Position numbers and translations under genes: made by a program. The notes below the pieces were generated by a model. That model made no database searches and was not told the DNA's origin. It saw only the letters and a program-made list of their open reading frames with translations. DNA of 64,000 bases, from assembly GCF_000001735.4 (NCBI RefSeq), contig NC_003075.7, positions 18,043,001 to 18,107,000 of the forward strand. Direction: 5' to 3'. This document shows, piece by piece, positions 12,658-24,984 of the stretch. Origin of the DNA: Arabidopsis thaliana (lineage: Eukaryota > Streptophyta > Magnoliopsida > Brassicales > Brassicaceae). Each line of letters opens with the position of its first letter. Positions within the stretch are counted from its first letter, which is position 1.

Positions 12658-14356
12658 TACACATGAATGCATAACATACATATACTGTATATCCATATAC
12701 CACATAATATATTTATGCATGCATGCATATAAAAATTATGTATAGGAGTTTCATTGAATGTAGCCACATGGTTGAATTTAGAAAGAGTAGCGACTCGTAA
12801 ACTTAAACATTGTTCTATCGTAAGATGCTTGGTAAAATCGGTGTTGTACATGTTCCTTCGTTGATATCCTCTCCTCAACACTACAAAAACCCTCTCTAGC
12901 TACTACATTAATTATCATCTCAAATCCCAATAGAGCAGTATATTATTTCCTCGTATATATTTAGATTTAGTTTTAAAATTGATCAAATGGTTATATACTC
13001 CAGTTGTGTGTTTGTTTTTTTGTTTTGGCCAAAAATTGGTAAGATCTCAAAAACTGGTATAATCACTTGAGAAATTATATGATCACCAAATGACAAGTTG
13101 TTGTCACTAGCACTGGGGCTTGATATATATCATATTCTGATGAAGATACAAACTCAACAATAATGGAATCAATAAGAGTTTTCTCAGGTTGCATCAACTA
13201 ATGAAACAAATTTAAAGTTGGAAAAAAAAACAAAATCAGTTGAAGTCTAAAATAAAGTTGAGAACGTTTGATTAATTTCGAACATCGAGATTTAACAGTG
13301 GTTGGGTAAATATTATGAAAGTGAAGGAATAACAAAAAAAAACATGTAGAAGTTGATAGAGGAGGATGATATTTTGGAAATGAAAGAGATGGGAGAGGAG
13401 GAGTGGTGAGAACTGAAGATAAGGAAAAAGGGGAAAAGGACAAAAGGATGACCACACACACAGACACAAGTGAACAAAGACAGACGCACCTGCCTCCTCT
13501 TCCTTCTTCTTTCTAATATTATTCATTTTCATTTGTAAAGAAACGACTTTTTCAAAAGGTGTTAGGTAGATGCAATAGAAGCTTCTATCAGTTTTTCTTC
13601 TTTCTTTTTTTTTATGTTATAGTTTGTGAGTCTTGTGACTCTTTTTGTCTTTCCCTTTCTTGCTCTAAAAGGGAACAAAGAAATTTCGTCACTAATAAGT
13701 TTCCCCAATAAAAAGTCTTTAACGATAGTCATATTTAGCAATTCAATTTGTTTGTGTAGCATAGTTTACACGTACGTAGATGATCAAAACTACAGCTCGC
13801 ATGTGGCAATTAGCAGACAAATACACATATCTTGGGATAAATATAAATTAAATAATGCAAATAGATTGCAATTAGCAGACTAATAAGCGCATATAAAAAT
13901 TAGATTGCAAAGAACAAAAAAACGAGCCAACAGTAGAACAAAGGAATTAAGTACCTAACTGCCACGTGGGACTTTAATTACTTGGAGAAAAACATAACTT
14001 CGCAGAAATGTGAGCAAAATTTAATTACCAATGTAGACTTTTTGCACTGTCGTAAGAATATTTCAGATTTGACACTTGTGCAAGGTTCATTACGAATTTA
14101 GGACTCGCTATTCTACTGAATTGATCGAGAGACCTGTAACAAATAGGCTTACTTTCTAAGAGCCCATTGACATAAAGTCCAATAAAAATTAAGAAGGAAG
14201 CTAGTCCTTGACTCGTACAATAACAACATTATAAAAAGGCGAGAGAGAGAGAAAAAAACAAATTTCACAAGGCAGAGAGATTAGTTAAATTCAGTTCCAA
14301 TCTCTATCAAACCAAAGAAACAAGAGGAATTTTTATTGAGACTCTCAGATCCTTCT
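11877..14356. other. Convergent 3' spacer between MYB4 and RPN10
   Basis: AT-rich spacer between two converging genes; it should contain both 3' UTRs. The longest open frames (about 60-107 codons) are low-complexity or antisense and have no recognisable protein. It holds a tetranucleotide repeat at 12621-12656. Confidence 0.6.
12621..12656. repeat. (CATA)9 microsatellite
   Basis: Nine perfect CATA units; a short ATGCATGCATGC-like run follows at about 12716. Confidence 0.9.
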
Positions 14357-16459
14357 TCACTTCTTCTCATCCTCGCCTTTTTTGCTACTACTCTCTTCCT
14401 CCTCGGTACGCTGTCATTTTAACCATATACATTTATCAGAATCTTCTTTTTCAAATAACAAAAAGATGTAATCATAAACATCAACAAAGACACACCTTTG
14501 ACTCGTCTGGCAGAGACGCTAGTAGTTCTTTAACTGCCGGATCATTTGGATCCACCCCAGGAAGCTGCGTGTACACAAAGTCTTAGTACCAAAGCTAACC
14601 CTACTACTTTTCTCTTTCATTTTGCTTGTGAAAAAAACTGACTAAGGTTTATGTAGGCTTACCGATGAGAGAACAGACGATATGAAGGCTTGATTTCCCA
14701 AGAGGTTGTTTCCAGCACCTGTAGCTTCACTTGACTCTTCCCCACTCATTGACATTTGCAGAGCTGCACATGGAGTATAAAAAAATATAAGAAAAATGCC
14801 AATTTTGATTGCCATGGATATACTTTTACCACACTGTTCTACTTACCTAAAGCCAGATCCTGGTCCTCATCAGCCGCTTCTGACATATTCACATCACCAA
14901 CAGACATAGCAATTGCCTGATCTAGCAACGCACTGTCCTCATCCTGCCACAAAAGGTTGTATGATTAACAATCTCTCCGCCTGTGACTATATAAGAATGC
15001 TACACTCAATTTTAAGTAACAACTAACCATTGGTTCAGCGTTCTTGTCAGTTGTCCTAGCAACTGTCTCCTGTGAGGCGGAAGCTGTGTCCCCATCTTTG
15101 TCTTTCTGACCTGCCTCATCGGCCGCCTTCTTGGCAGCAGCTTCTTGTCTTGCTCTCTCCTCCTCCATGGAGACCCGAAGGGCAAGAGCAAGTTCTGGAT
15201 CGATATTTGGGTCCACACCAAAGTCGAAGTCCCCACCTGCGGCCGCTGCAGCAGCTGCCGCAGAAACATAGCCACTTGCACCCTCATCACCCGTGAATAC
15301 AGGTGTGCTGGAAGAAAATTTAAAAGTTAAAACACTATCTATGATTCAAATCACTGTCTAAATGTTTTGTTGCAGCATTGATAAAAAGCAAGACTAGAGA
15401 GCTCAAAAGACCTAAACACACAAAACCACATGAAGTGCACCTACCAAGCCGGATATTGTTGAAACTGTTCCTTTTACAATCTACATAACCTAGAAAAAAA
15501 GAAGAAAAGGGATGGTACCTGAGAAGCACATCTGAGAGAGCATTGGCTCCAGAAGGAACATGAACAATGTGGCTACCGTCATTGTTATTCACAGCTGTAA
15601 GGAGCGCCTCGAGTTTCTGAGGCTTTTCCTCATCATCATCCTCCCCGAAATTGACAATATCAAGAGAGACACTATTCTTCTTCAGCCTTTTTCCAACTAT
15701 CTCTAGGGCCTTCTTCTCGTACTTGATTGGACTAAAAAGTAGAAGCAGAAGAAAAACATCAGTATAAAACTATACAAAAGTTACTCAGCAAAAACAAAGC
15801 AATTCGGTACCTTCCAGCAAAAACAATAATCCTTTGGCGTTGATTCTTGTTTTGGCGATGCTTAAGAGCTAGCTGGGCGATCTGGATAGCTGCGGTTAAG
15901 TTGATCTCTCCTCCCACATCAAGGCCTGAAAAGATGACGCAAGTAGCAAATTGATGTCAAACTCAATGATAAAGAGAAAGAACAGATTTTTTCTAATTGC
16001 TCTAAGTAGACAGCTAATAATAAATAGAAAGATTGGAGAGAGAGATACATACCGTGCATACAGGCCAGAATTTTGCCAAGATCAGAGGTAGGAGTAGTCA
16101 ATACTCTAACTCCTTTGCCAGCCATTGTCAAAATCCCCACCGTATTCTCCGGATTCGACTGCAATTGCAAAAAAGAAAGATCCCTAAAAATCACAATCTC
16201 ACGCAAACCCAAAAACCCTAATCGAATCAAGTGAAAAAACGTAAATTATTACCTGGGTTTTGGCTCCGCAAAGAAGATTAACAGCTTCCGTTTGCGCCTG
16301 TAACCTAGACGGAGAGTAATCTCCGTTTCGCATCCACTCGGAGTTGTCGATACATATCATAGTCGCCTACAACAAGAAATCATCGATGAGAAAAAGCATT
16401 CAACGTGGATCATCAACGAAGATAAGCACAAGTAATTGGAAAATCACCTCGAGAACCAT
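14357..16459 (-). CDS. RPN10: 26S proteasome regulatory subunit RPN10
   Basis: Ubiquitin receptor at the base-lid junction of the 19S particle (AT4G38630); in plants it also links proteasomes to ATG8 in proteaphagy. Ten exons: 16459-16448, 16366-16253, 16158-16053, 15925-15811, 15731-15519, 15307-15028, 14943-14847, 14763-14663, 14564-14496, 14410-14357. They sum to 386 residues, the known length. The first coding exon is only 12 nt (MVLE). Residues 1-190 form a von Willebrand A domain ([17 protein letters not shown]). Three ubiquitin-interacting motifs follow: near 225-241 ([12 protein letters not shown]), 281-294 ([14 protein letters not shown]) and 307-322 (LALALQMSM). A poly-Ala run precedes the first. 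The C-terminus is acidic then Lys-rich (KKGEDEKK). Every junction keeps frame. Confidence 0.97.
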
Positions 16460-16883
16460 CGTGTCGATAAGCAGAGAGAAGCTTCAAAAATTCTGTCGTA
16501 GAGAGAAAGTCAGGAAGGCAAGATTTAGATTTTAGTTTAGACCGATAATAATAACATTGTTCTTCTTTAAATATCCCCTTTACTTTTTTACTTTCTCCTT
16601 TTAGACCCTAATGTTTTACGTTTATTTCAATTTAGCCCCAATGGTTGTTTTTGATAAAAAGCAAAACAAAGTTGATTTATTAATGAATAAAAGAAACACA
16701 GACCACATTACAGTAATTCCTATAACTAAAGTCTTTCTTTTATTCAACATTGTTACCCCATAACTCTACAAAACATCAATATAAACCCCAAGAAGACAAA
16801 CCACAGTTCACCAGAGAGGAATTTACAACGGTGCTAACAAACAAAAAAAGATACAACAAGCAGAGACGTTGGATCATCTTCTG
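16460..16883. other. Short spacer between RPN10 promoter and choline-transporter-like 3' end
   Basis: About 420 bp. The right part is the 3' UTR of the next minus-strand gene and the left part the RPN10 leader/promoter. Nothing else is seen. Confidence 0.6.
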
Positions 16884-19091
16884 CTATGCATTAAGAGCAT
16901 TTGGGATGAGAGAAGATCTTGTGCTTCTGCTGATAGGCAAGTGAACATAAACCTCGTGAACTTCCTGCTTACATACATCCCCTTTGTCTCTATCAATCGC
17001 GTAACAGACATAGATTGTGTCAATCACATCGTCAAGAACATGTACAAAGAAAGCCAATATCACAATCAGTAACACCCACGCCAGTACAGCCACCACGTAC
17101 GAATCTATACCCAGGTTGCTCACTCCTCTCAGAACAGCCCATGTCTGCTTTTGCGCATCATCAAACCCCGGAATTAGTCATTATGGCAATTATTAAATGC
17201 TTGGTTGGTGAGACAAGCAGAAGATAATACTTACCGCGACTGCATATGCGGCTGACAGGACAAAGACTATTCCGGTTAGGATTCTGGTGGAAACCGTTTC
17301 GACAAATACAGCTGACAGTAGGTTGCGTCTTAACAGCTCGTAAGTCATTTTCGCAGAGGTGCAATACGCTTCCCCTGTTATTGCAGCAAAGTTGATGGTG
17401 AACTTGTTGAGATAGTCAAGGGCACCAAGTAAGGCGTTTGCACAGCAACGGAGAACCATGTTCACTATTCCTTGTGTGTTCTCTTCTCTTGCATTGTCCA
17501 CAATTGCCCGGACCACACGAACAATGCATATGAGAAGTCCTGATACACATATCGTACCAAAGGATTGACCAAATGCATTCCTGAAGAGACAGATACAAAA
17601 AATAATAAGATTCACACATGCTTTGACATAAACCAACAACAGATTTGAAGACTAATGCAAATTTGGATCCTCAAAGCTATAATCTCCTTTCAAAAATACC
17701 ACTGTCTGTTGTCTCTTTTCACATTTAAAGTACCAAACAAGTTCAGATGATGGATTCCAATACAATATCCAATCTATAAGGCCAAGACTATGAATACCAT
17801 GACCTAGAATCACTGAATACTCCAGAACGAAGCCAAGCAAGGGATACTTCGAATGACCATAGATTATATTTTATGAGGAAACAAAACTAAGAGAACTCAA
17901 AGCAAAAACTCCCGCGATCACACAAAACATATATTAGAACTAAGAGCACCATTGATTGTAAGAGAAACTGCACAGCAAATTCATTGATAACAAGAATAAA
18001 ATAGAGAAAGATGTGGCAGCGAGTCACCTCAAAGAACTCCGGATGCATTTTTTAGGGATTGAGTCTTCCTTGGAGAAATACCACTGAGCAATAGCTCCAC
18101 TTATCACATACACTTGCATTTCCACCATTACAGCAAGAGACCAGATCATCGTTAAAATGGCAAGAGCGTAATACGCAGGAACCCAAGAATCTTCTTTCCA
18201 CTCACAAAAGTACTGACCATCCAACTCTCGCGGCACAAACTTCCCATTAAACCTTGCAAACACCAAGAACACCACAATCGGCGCATAGTACACCACTAAC
18301 CCGAGAGTCAGCAGCGGCAGCACAACAAAAAGTTTCAAATTTTTGGACAAGGCATCAGATGCAACACTGATGATTTGGATAGTAAGATCAATTCTGTGCC
18401 AATTAGCTACTATGATCCAGACAATGATCCCGATGATCAAGAAAACAAAGACTAGGACAAGTATTCTGTAAGCTAGAGGGAGGGCATCGCTACAAGAAGA
18501 GCTAAGAGTACAGGCGACAAACCAATAGACATTGAAAAAGATGGGAAAAAGGACAAAGAGAGGTAAACAAGCATAAACAATCTGCTTAGTGTAGTGTTTG
18601 AGCAAAAGCAGGACGCTAAAACAGAAGGGCACGCTTAAAATAAGCGTTACAACAAGTGTCCAGATCAAATCCTTCTCAAAGACTGGATCAGACGAAGAAA
18701 CCATGCCGTACATGACACTCGAAGAAGCCCAGTAGTACCCATCCGAAATTTTCGTAAAGGTAGAATTTTTGACGCAGGAGCTAGAGGTGAAATCGTAGGT
18801 GAAGGAAGAGGAGTTCCCGTAATCGTTATTTCTATGAAAAATGGAGAAGATTCCAAAACCAAAGGTGGAGAGTACGAGAAGATCGAAGAGAAGTAGGAAA
18901 GGGATGTCCTTGAAAGTTCTTGGGCCAAAATTGTAGGAGATCTGAAGAAACTGAGTTGGGTCGGATTCGGGATCACTTCGACGCGGAGAATCGAGAGCGG
19001 ACGTGGAGGGTTTAGAGAGAAGAGGGTGTGACGGAGAGGATGAGTCGTAGATTGCAGCGAATTTAGTGGGGTCGCCGTCGTCCGCCGCCAT
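16884..19091 (-). CDS. Choline transporter-like (SLC44/CTL family) membrane protein
   Basis: Multi-pass plasma-membrane-type protein of the choline transporter-like family (Arabidopsis AT4G38640). Three exons: 19091-18028, 17580-17235, and 17147 (or 17144)-16884, giving 557 or 556 residues. The acceptor of exon 3 is a NAGNAG (AAAAG|CAG|ACATGG), so one Gln may be optional. The N-terminal 60 residues are hydrophilic and cytosolic-looking. The first membrane span follows FKDIPFLLLFDLLVLSTFGF, then a long loop with paired Cys, then a cluster of spans. The family's conserved C-terminal region (VRVVRAIVDNAREENTQGIV, NFAAITGEAYCTSAK, and a last span before VCYAIDRDKG) is intact. Substrate in plants is not certain, so treat choline as the family expectation only. 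It is divergent from the GH10 gene. Confidence 0.9.
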
Positions 19092-20376
19092 GGTCGTCCA
19101 CAGAGAGAGAAGAAAGCTCCGCCTCTGGAGCTAAATGATGAAGAAGCTTAAGCAGAAGCAGAAGACGACGAAACTCAATTTAGCATTTTTTCTTAATCAC
19201 AATAATTAATTAGTGACGATGCCGACGACCACCGCCCAAGCGGCCAAGCGAAGATGATCCAAGATCTCGCCACCACAATGCTCAAATTTAATTCGTTGAT
19301 TAGTCACGTATACAGGTATTATACCGTCCAAAGGAGTATTATTATCTTCATGTGCATTAAAATATTAGTATAGTTTCTTTTACCAGTATTAAAAGAAAAA
19401 TTCACGAAGACATTGAGACGGGCTTCGAAGAAAGTCTGATAAGAGAATTCTCAAAGCCCAACTAGCCGTATTAAAGCCCAAATCATCGCATGCAAGAGTA
19501 ATAGTCCTAACTCCTAAGGAGCGTGTGACTGCATCACAAGGGCAGATACGTTTGTTAACTTGGGCCCAATTGTCACTTGTAAAGCTAAATCTTTGAAATC
19601 TTTTGAGAGTTTAAACTTTAAAGATATGAAATTTAGCTAAATTCGTACAAATTTATATCCAAATGTTGACAACAACGTAATCTAAAAATGCATAGACGAC
19701 AATATTGGTTTCCCTTTGTATCAACTAACAAAATTAATTTTTAAAATTTTGGTGGTTCTTTAGTTATGGTAATTGGTTCCTTTTGTATTGTTTTCCAAAT
19801 ATTTGAGTTCTATAAAATAAGAAATTAAAAACATTAGTACAAAATCTTGTAAATTTAAATTTCGAATCAAACTAAATATGTTAATTCAAAATCTCTAACT
19901 TTTAATTATATATTTTATAATAAAGTAAAAAACTATATTCAATATTTTTATTATCAGATATATCCATCTCCTATAGAAAACAAATCTGGATCGTAGCGTG
20001 AGTTTGCATTTTGCAGGCGTGAGAGTTTTTTGCACGCACACACACACAAACACAAAACAAGCAAATGGTAAGATTTAGGTAAGAAACTTGTAACCAAAGC
20101 ATGCATCAACCCGTGGTACTCTAATAGGCTAGTATCTATATAAAAGCACAACTTCACATGACAAAAAAAACCACTTCGCATATAACAACATCATCACGTG
20201 AACTCACTCAATAGGTTCAGTGTTTCTGACATATTGTTCCCTCTCTGAATGAAACTCTCCCAAATAGAGAATGGCCTAACCACCTATCCAACCGCATCAA
20301 GGCACTTGGTTTCATCCCCTTGATTTCTCTCTTTTTTTCTTTTCCTATCGCAGGATTTTGTGTTCTTGTTTTGAAT
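19092..20376. other. Divergent promoter region between CTL-like and GH10 genes
   Basis: About 1.3 kb of AT-rich DNA serving two divergent genes. No coding sequence is recognised. A TATATAAA lies at 20137 facing the GH10 gene, and a short CACA run occurs near 20040. Confidence 0.6.
20137..20144 (+). promoter_or_regulatory. Probable TATA box of the GH10 gene
   Basis: TATATAAA 240 bp upstream of the GH10 ATG, in otherwise non-coding sequence; it implies a leader of about 200 nt. Confidence 0.5.
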
Positions 20377-22769
20377 ATGAAATGTTCGTCGATGTGTTGT
20401 TTGATCCTCTTGGCCCTTTCTCTCCTCACCGCCTTCACTCTTGCTTCTTCGTCAAATGGTACACACAAGTATATTATAGCATACCATAGTATATAACATA
20501 CATGTATACAGAATTTTAGCTTGATATATGATGTTTTTACTCTTCAGGTATAGATGGACCTTTCTACGACTCTACTGCCTACACAGAGGTTTTTAAAGCT
20601 TTGAGCTATTAATTCAATTTCACAAGATATGTAATTGCGCATAGATAGAAAGTATATATACATTATGTGGTATGTGAAATGCAACAGTGTAGAGCCGAAG
20701 CAGAGAAGCCACTATACAATGGAGGAATGCTGAAGGACCAAAAGCCTTCCGTCCCAGGCAAAGACTCTCTCACAGGCATTGGTGCTCATTACACACCAAC
20801 TTACATATTGCACAATCTCACACAGAACACCATCTATTGCTTCTCCAGTTAAGCATTTCATGCTTTCATCTCTAGAATGTTATATATTCGTTAACAGATG
20901 AAATGAATGTGATGATCTGACTGATGGACACAGTATGGGTGAAGATAGAGGCTGGTGCTGCATCAGCTCATGTAAGAGCAAGGCTGAGAGCAGACAACGC
21001 CACATTAAACTGCGTCGGTTCTGTAACTGCCAAACATGGTTGCTGGTCTTTCCTCAAAGGAGGATTCCTTCTTGATTCTCCTTGTAAACAATCCATCCTC
21101 TTCTTTGAGGTAGATTCTATATATGCTCAAAAGTATCTCATTAGCTTAGATGATCCCAAAGACTGTAAATTTTCTGATAATGCAGACATCAGAGGACGAT
21201 GGTAAGATCCAATTACAAGTGACGAGTGCCTCTCTTCAGCCATTCACGCAGGAGCAATGGAGGAACAACCAAGATTACTTCATAAATACCGTAATACACA
21301 CACTAATTTCTAACGTTAAAATCGCAAACTACATTCTTTATGTGGTTCCTCCTTAACACTTATTTTCAGGCGAGAAAACGAGCAGTGACAATTCACGTGT
21401 CAAAAGAAAACGGAGAGAGCGTTGAAGGAGCAGAGGTGACAGTAGAGCAGATCTCTAAAGACTTCTCCATTGGATCTGCCATCTCCAAAACTATCCTTGG
21501 AAACATTCCTTACCAAGTAAAAGACACTCGCTAAAGTCTACACTAAAACAACAATGTCTTTGCTTCTTCAAACGGATTCTGTTTTGATAGGAATGGTTCG
21601 TCAAGAGATTCGACGCCACGGTATTCGAGAACGAGCTGAAATGGTACGCGACGGAGCCCGATCAAGGCAAACTCAACTACACATTGGCTGATAAGATGAT
21701 GAATTTCGTCAGAGCCAACAGAATCATCGCTCGCGGTCACAACATATTCTGGGAGGATCCCAAATACAATCCCGATTGGGTTCGTAATCTAACCGGCGAA
21801 GATCTCCGGTCGGCGGTTAACCGGCGAATCAAGAGTCTGATGACTCGGTACAGAGGAGAGTTCGTGCATTGGGACGTGAGCAACGAGATGCTTCACTTTG
21901 ACTTCTACGAGACTCGACTGGGGAAGAACGCGTCGTACGGATTCTTCGCCGCGGCTCGTGAGATTGACTCATTGGCGACTCTGTTCTTCAATGATTTCAA
22001 CGTGGTGGAGACTTGCAGCGACGAGAAGTCAACGGTTGACGAATACATCGCGAGGGTGAGGGAACTCCAACGGTACGACGGCGTAAGGATGGACGGAATA
22101 GGTCTCGAGGGTCACTTCACGACGCCAAACGTAGCGCTGATGAGAGCCATCCTCGATAAACTCGCTACGCTCCAGCTCCCAATCTGGCTCACCGAGATTG
22201 ATATCAGCAGCAGCCTCGACCACCGCTCTCAGGTTCACAAGTCTCTGTTTTCCGGTTTAGTTCAGTTTGCAATTTGAATCTGGTTTTGGTTACAATTTTT
22301 AGCCGGTTTATTAACGGTTTTTCGAATTGATTTTGGCTGAAATACGGTATGTCTGTTAGGATGATAAAATCTGGTTGGAGTACACATTGATTATACTTGG
22401 GTGCAAGTAACCGGAAATTTGTTACGTTTTCAGGCGATTTATTTGGAGCAAGTGTTACGTGAAGGATTCTCGCACCCATCGGTAAACGGTATAATGCTAT
22501 GGACCGCACTTCACCCAAACGGCTGTTACCAAATGTGCCTCACTGACGATAAATTCCGGAACCTTCCAGCCGGAGACGTGGTGGATCAGAAGCTTCTAGA
22601 ATGGAAGACTGGTGAAGTTAAGGCGACGACAGATGACCATGGTTCCTTTAGCTTCTTCGGCTTTTTGGGAGAGTATAGAGTTGGCATCATGTACCAAGGT
22701 AAGACGGTTAATTCGTCTTTCTCGTTATCTCAAGGCCCTGAGACCAAACATGTGAGGCTTCAAATCTAA
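20377..22769 (+). CDS. Glycoside hydrolase family 10 protein (xylanase-like) with N-terminal CBM22-like module
   Basis: Secreted cell-wall enzyme of the GH10 endo-1,4-beta-xylanase family (Arabidopsis AT4G38650). Eight exons: 20377-20458, 20548-20588 (a 41-nt micro-exon), 20688-20847, 20934-21109, 21186-21290, 21370-21516, 21591-22232, 22434-22769; 562 residues in frame. Signal peptide: MKCSSMCCLILLALSLLTAF. Residues about 45-200 resemble a CBM22/CBM4-9 carbohydrate-binding fold. The GH10 barrel follows from about 235: GHNIFWED, acid/base Glu at 336 (WDVSNEM) and nucleophile Glu at 439 (LTEIDIS), with the family's ALHPNGCYQMCL tract near the end. Both catalytic acids are present, so activity is plausible; the actual substrate is inference. 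It converges with the thaumatin-like gene. Confidence 0.93.
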
Positions 22770-23447
22770 CTTAACGGCTCTATGTTTAAGATATGGTGTA
22801 AATCTTACTGAGGTACAAATAGAGGGAATATATCTATTTTTCAATTTGCAAATTTCGGCCAGTAACAAAATTGAATGTACTGGTGGGGACAAAAGTAAGT
22901 GACAATGGGTCAAAAGGAGAGACGAGACTTTGTGGCGTGGGCAAACTTTTTTCATAAATTTTTTATGAGATAGTGTAGAAACATCAAATCAAACATGAAT
23001 CCCTGCAAAAGTAACTTTAAAAAGCTAAAGTGGAATCATTCACATCACACAGCCATTAACTGTGAGCCCCAGCTTGCCTCTGTCGACATTATCATACACT
23101 TAAATGTTACTATACTCTCTAAGAATAAAGAAATACACCTACCAACATCCAAACACAATAAATATGAAATTAACTCTAGTGGCCTAATCATCACTTTGGT
23201 AGATCTAAAGCCACAAAAGATCTTTCTTTAAATCACAAAGCATATCTCACAATTTCGAACATGATAAACAATCTTCAATGACAGATGATACAAGCAAACA
23301 CGCGCGTACACGACAAAGCTACAATGCAAAACCCTAAAAGCCTAAAACCCAAATTGTCGCAGTCTTAAGCGATAATCATCGAGTATCAACAAAAACTAAA
23401 CAAAGGCAATGCTAACAAAACGACTACCAAATCTAAAGACGATGATG
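22770..23447. other. Convergent 3' spacer between GH10 and thaumatin-like gene 1
   Basis: About 680 bp of AT-rich sequence between two stop codons facing each other. It should hold both 3' UTRs. No ORF with recognisable content. Confidence 0.6.
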
Positions 23448-24984
23448 CTACGAGAAAATAAACGGAAAAGTAAATGCAGCAAGCAGCACTGTCAATGAAA
23501 CGCCGGCTGGTCTGCTTGCCTCTCCCATGGCCAAACCAGCCATCCATGATCCGTCTTGTAACATGGTCTCACCCGTACCCATCTCCGACCCAGTCCCCTG
23601 TGACCCGTACACATTACCTTGACCTGGAGTCTGTTGACCCTGACCAGCGTAACCAGTATCAGAACCAGGCACAGGATCGGAACCTTGTGAGGTCGACGAC
23701 GAGTCTGTCACTGGAGGGGAGTAGCTAGTCGATTTTTGACTGTATATACACAAAATGATTCAAACACTAATCAAAATGACTGCAATGTCAAATCTTTCAA
23801 CTTGCGTTTTCAAACTAGTTTGGTATTTTTTGTCATTCTTGAAACAAAATTGCTACAAACTTTCTCGATTAAATTACTCGTTATTGACAAAACAAAGAGA
23901 ATCTTTTGACTCTATAAAATGATGGTTTATGAAAAGAAGATAAACACAAACTTTGGCTTTTCCAACGACAAAAAACACAAACCCAAAATCTTAAGATTAA
24001 TTATTACGAAACCCATTAACACATACTAAAAGTTTCAATTTTTCAAAGCCAAAGCAACGCAGCAATTGTGGAACTTAAAAAATGGATAATATTATAATCA
24101 GTAAGTATTTACCTAGGGGAAGAAGGGCAAAACGTCACCGTATAATCTCCACCGGCGCAAGTGAAAGTGCTCGTAGCATCGTCGTAAGCGTAGCTATAGG
24201 AGCGAGGACACGCGGCTTTAAACATCTCCGAATACACGGAAGGCCGACAACTAGAAGGTGTAGCATACGCGCCGCTGCAACAGTATTCAGGACTCCGAAA
24301 CGCTAAACACGCGCTTTTGCAAGCGTCTCCGTCGCCGAAACGCAGCTCAGCAGGGCACTGAATGTTAAGATCCGTAGTGCATCCGGTAGAAGCGCACTGC
24401 CCAGATCCACCGGCGACTTCAACTATCATCGGAATGTTGTAACCGTCGACGAGACTAACGTCGTAGAAATCATCGCCGCCAGTGCCTAGAGTGAACTCCG
24501 CGAGAGTTACAGGCGGTGCGGCACCAAGCCCGGCGCATTCGACAGCGTTGGAGCCGCAGTCACCGGTTTTGCATGTACCGGAGCCAGAACTGTCGAACTT
24601 GCAACCGGTACGAGCCCAGAATCGACCGGACCAACCGGTGGGAGCTTGGAGAGAGCGAGAGGTGCCTTTAGGGAGCTCAAATCCGGTGGTGGAGAGAGTA
24701 GGTGAGCCAGCATTCGATAGGATTCCAGGCCATACGGTGTAGCCGCACCGATTAGCGAATGTGAATGTTGAGCCATACGAACCTTTTAACATCCAAAAGA
24801 TAAAGAAACAAATCACTAAAAAAAATGAAACTTTGAAACGAGTGTAAGTAGATGTGATAGACTTTGAAGTAAGTGAGTGAGAGACTCTTCTTCTTCTTCT
24901 GGTTATACCTGTGGAAGCTAAAAGGAGAACAGTGAAGCTCAATGTGAGAGTGGAAGAGGCGCGACGAGAAGAAAGATTCATCAT
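23448..24984 (-). CDS. Thaumatin-like (PR-5 superfamily) protein with C-terminal GPI-type tail
   Basis: Extracellular thaumatin-like protein (Arabidopsis AT4G38660). Exons 24984-24909, 24782-24113, 23739-23448 give 345 residues. The first exon encodes a signal peptide (SSTLTLSFTVLLLAST). Exon 2 is the whole thaumatin domain, opening with FTFANRCGYTVWPGILS and carrying the Cys pattern of the fold plus the family signature around GRFWARTGCKFD. Acidic-cleft residues are visible in DFYDVSLVDGYN. Exon 3 adds a Ser/Pro/Gly/Gln-rich linker ending in a hydrophobic tail (LTVLLAAFTFPFIFS). That tail looks like a GPI-anchor signal, so the mature protein is probably held at the plasma-membrane surface. 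Defence or wall function is a family expectation, not shown here. It is a tandem paralogue of the next gene. Confidence 0.92.
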
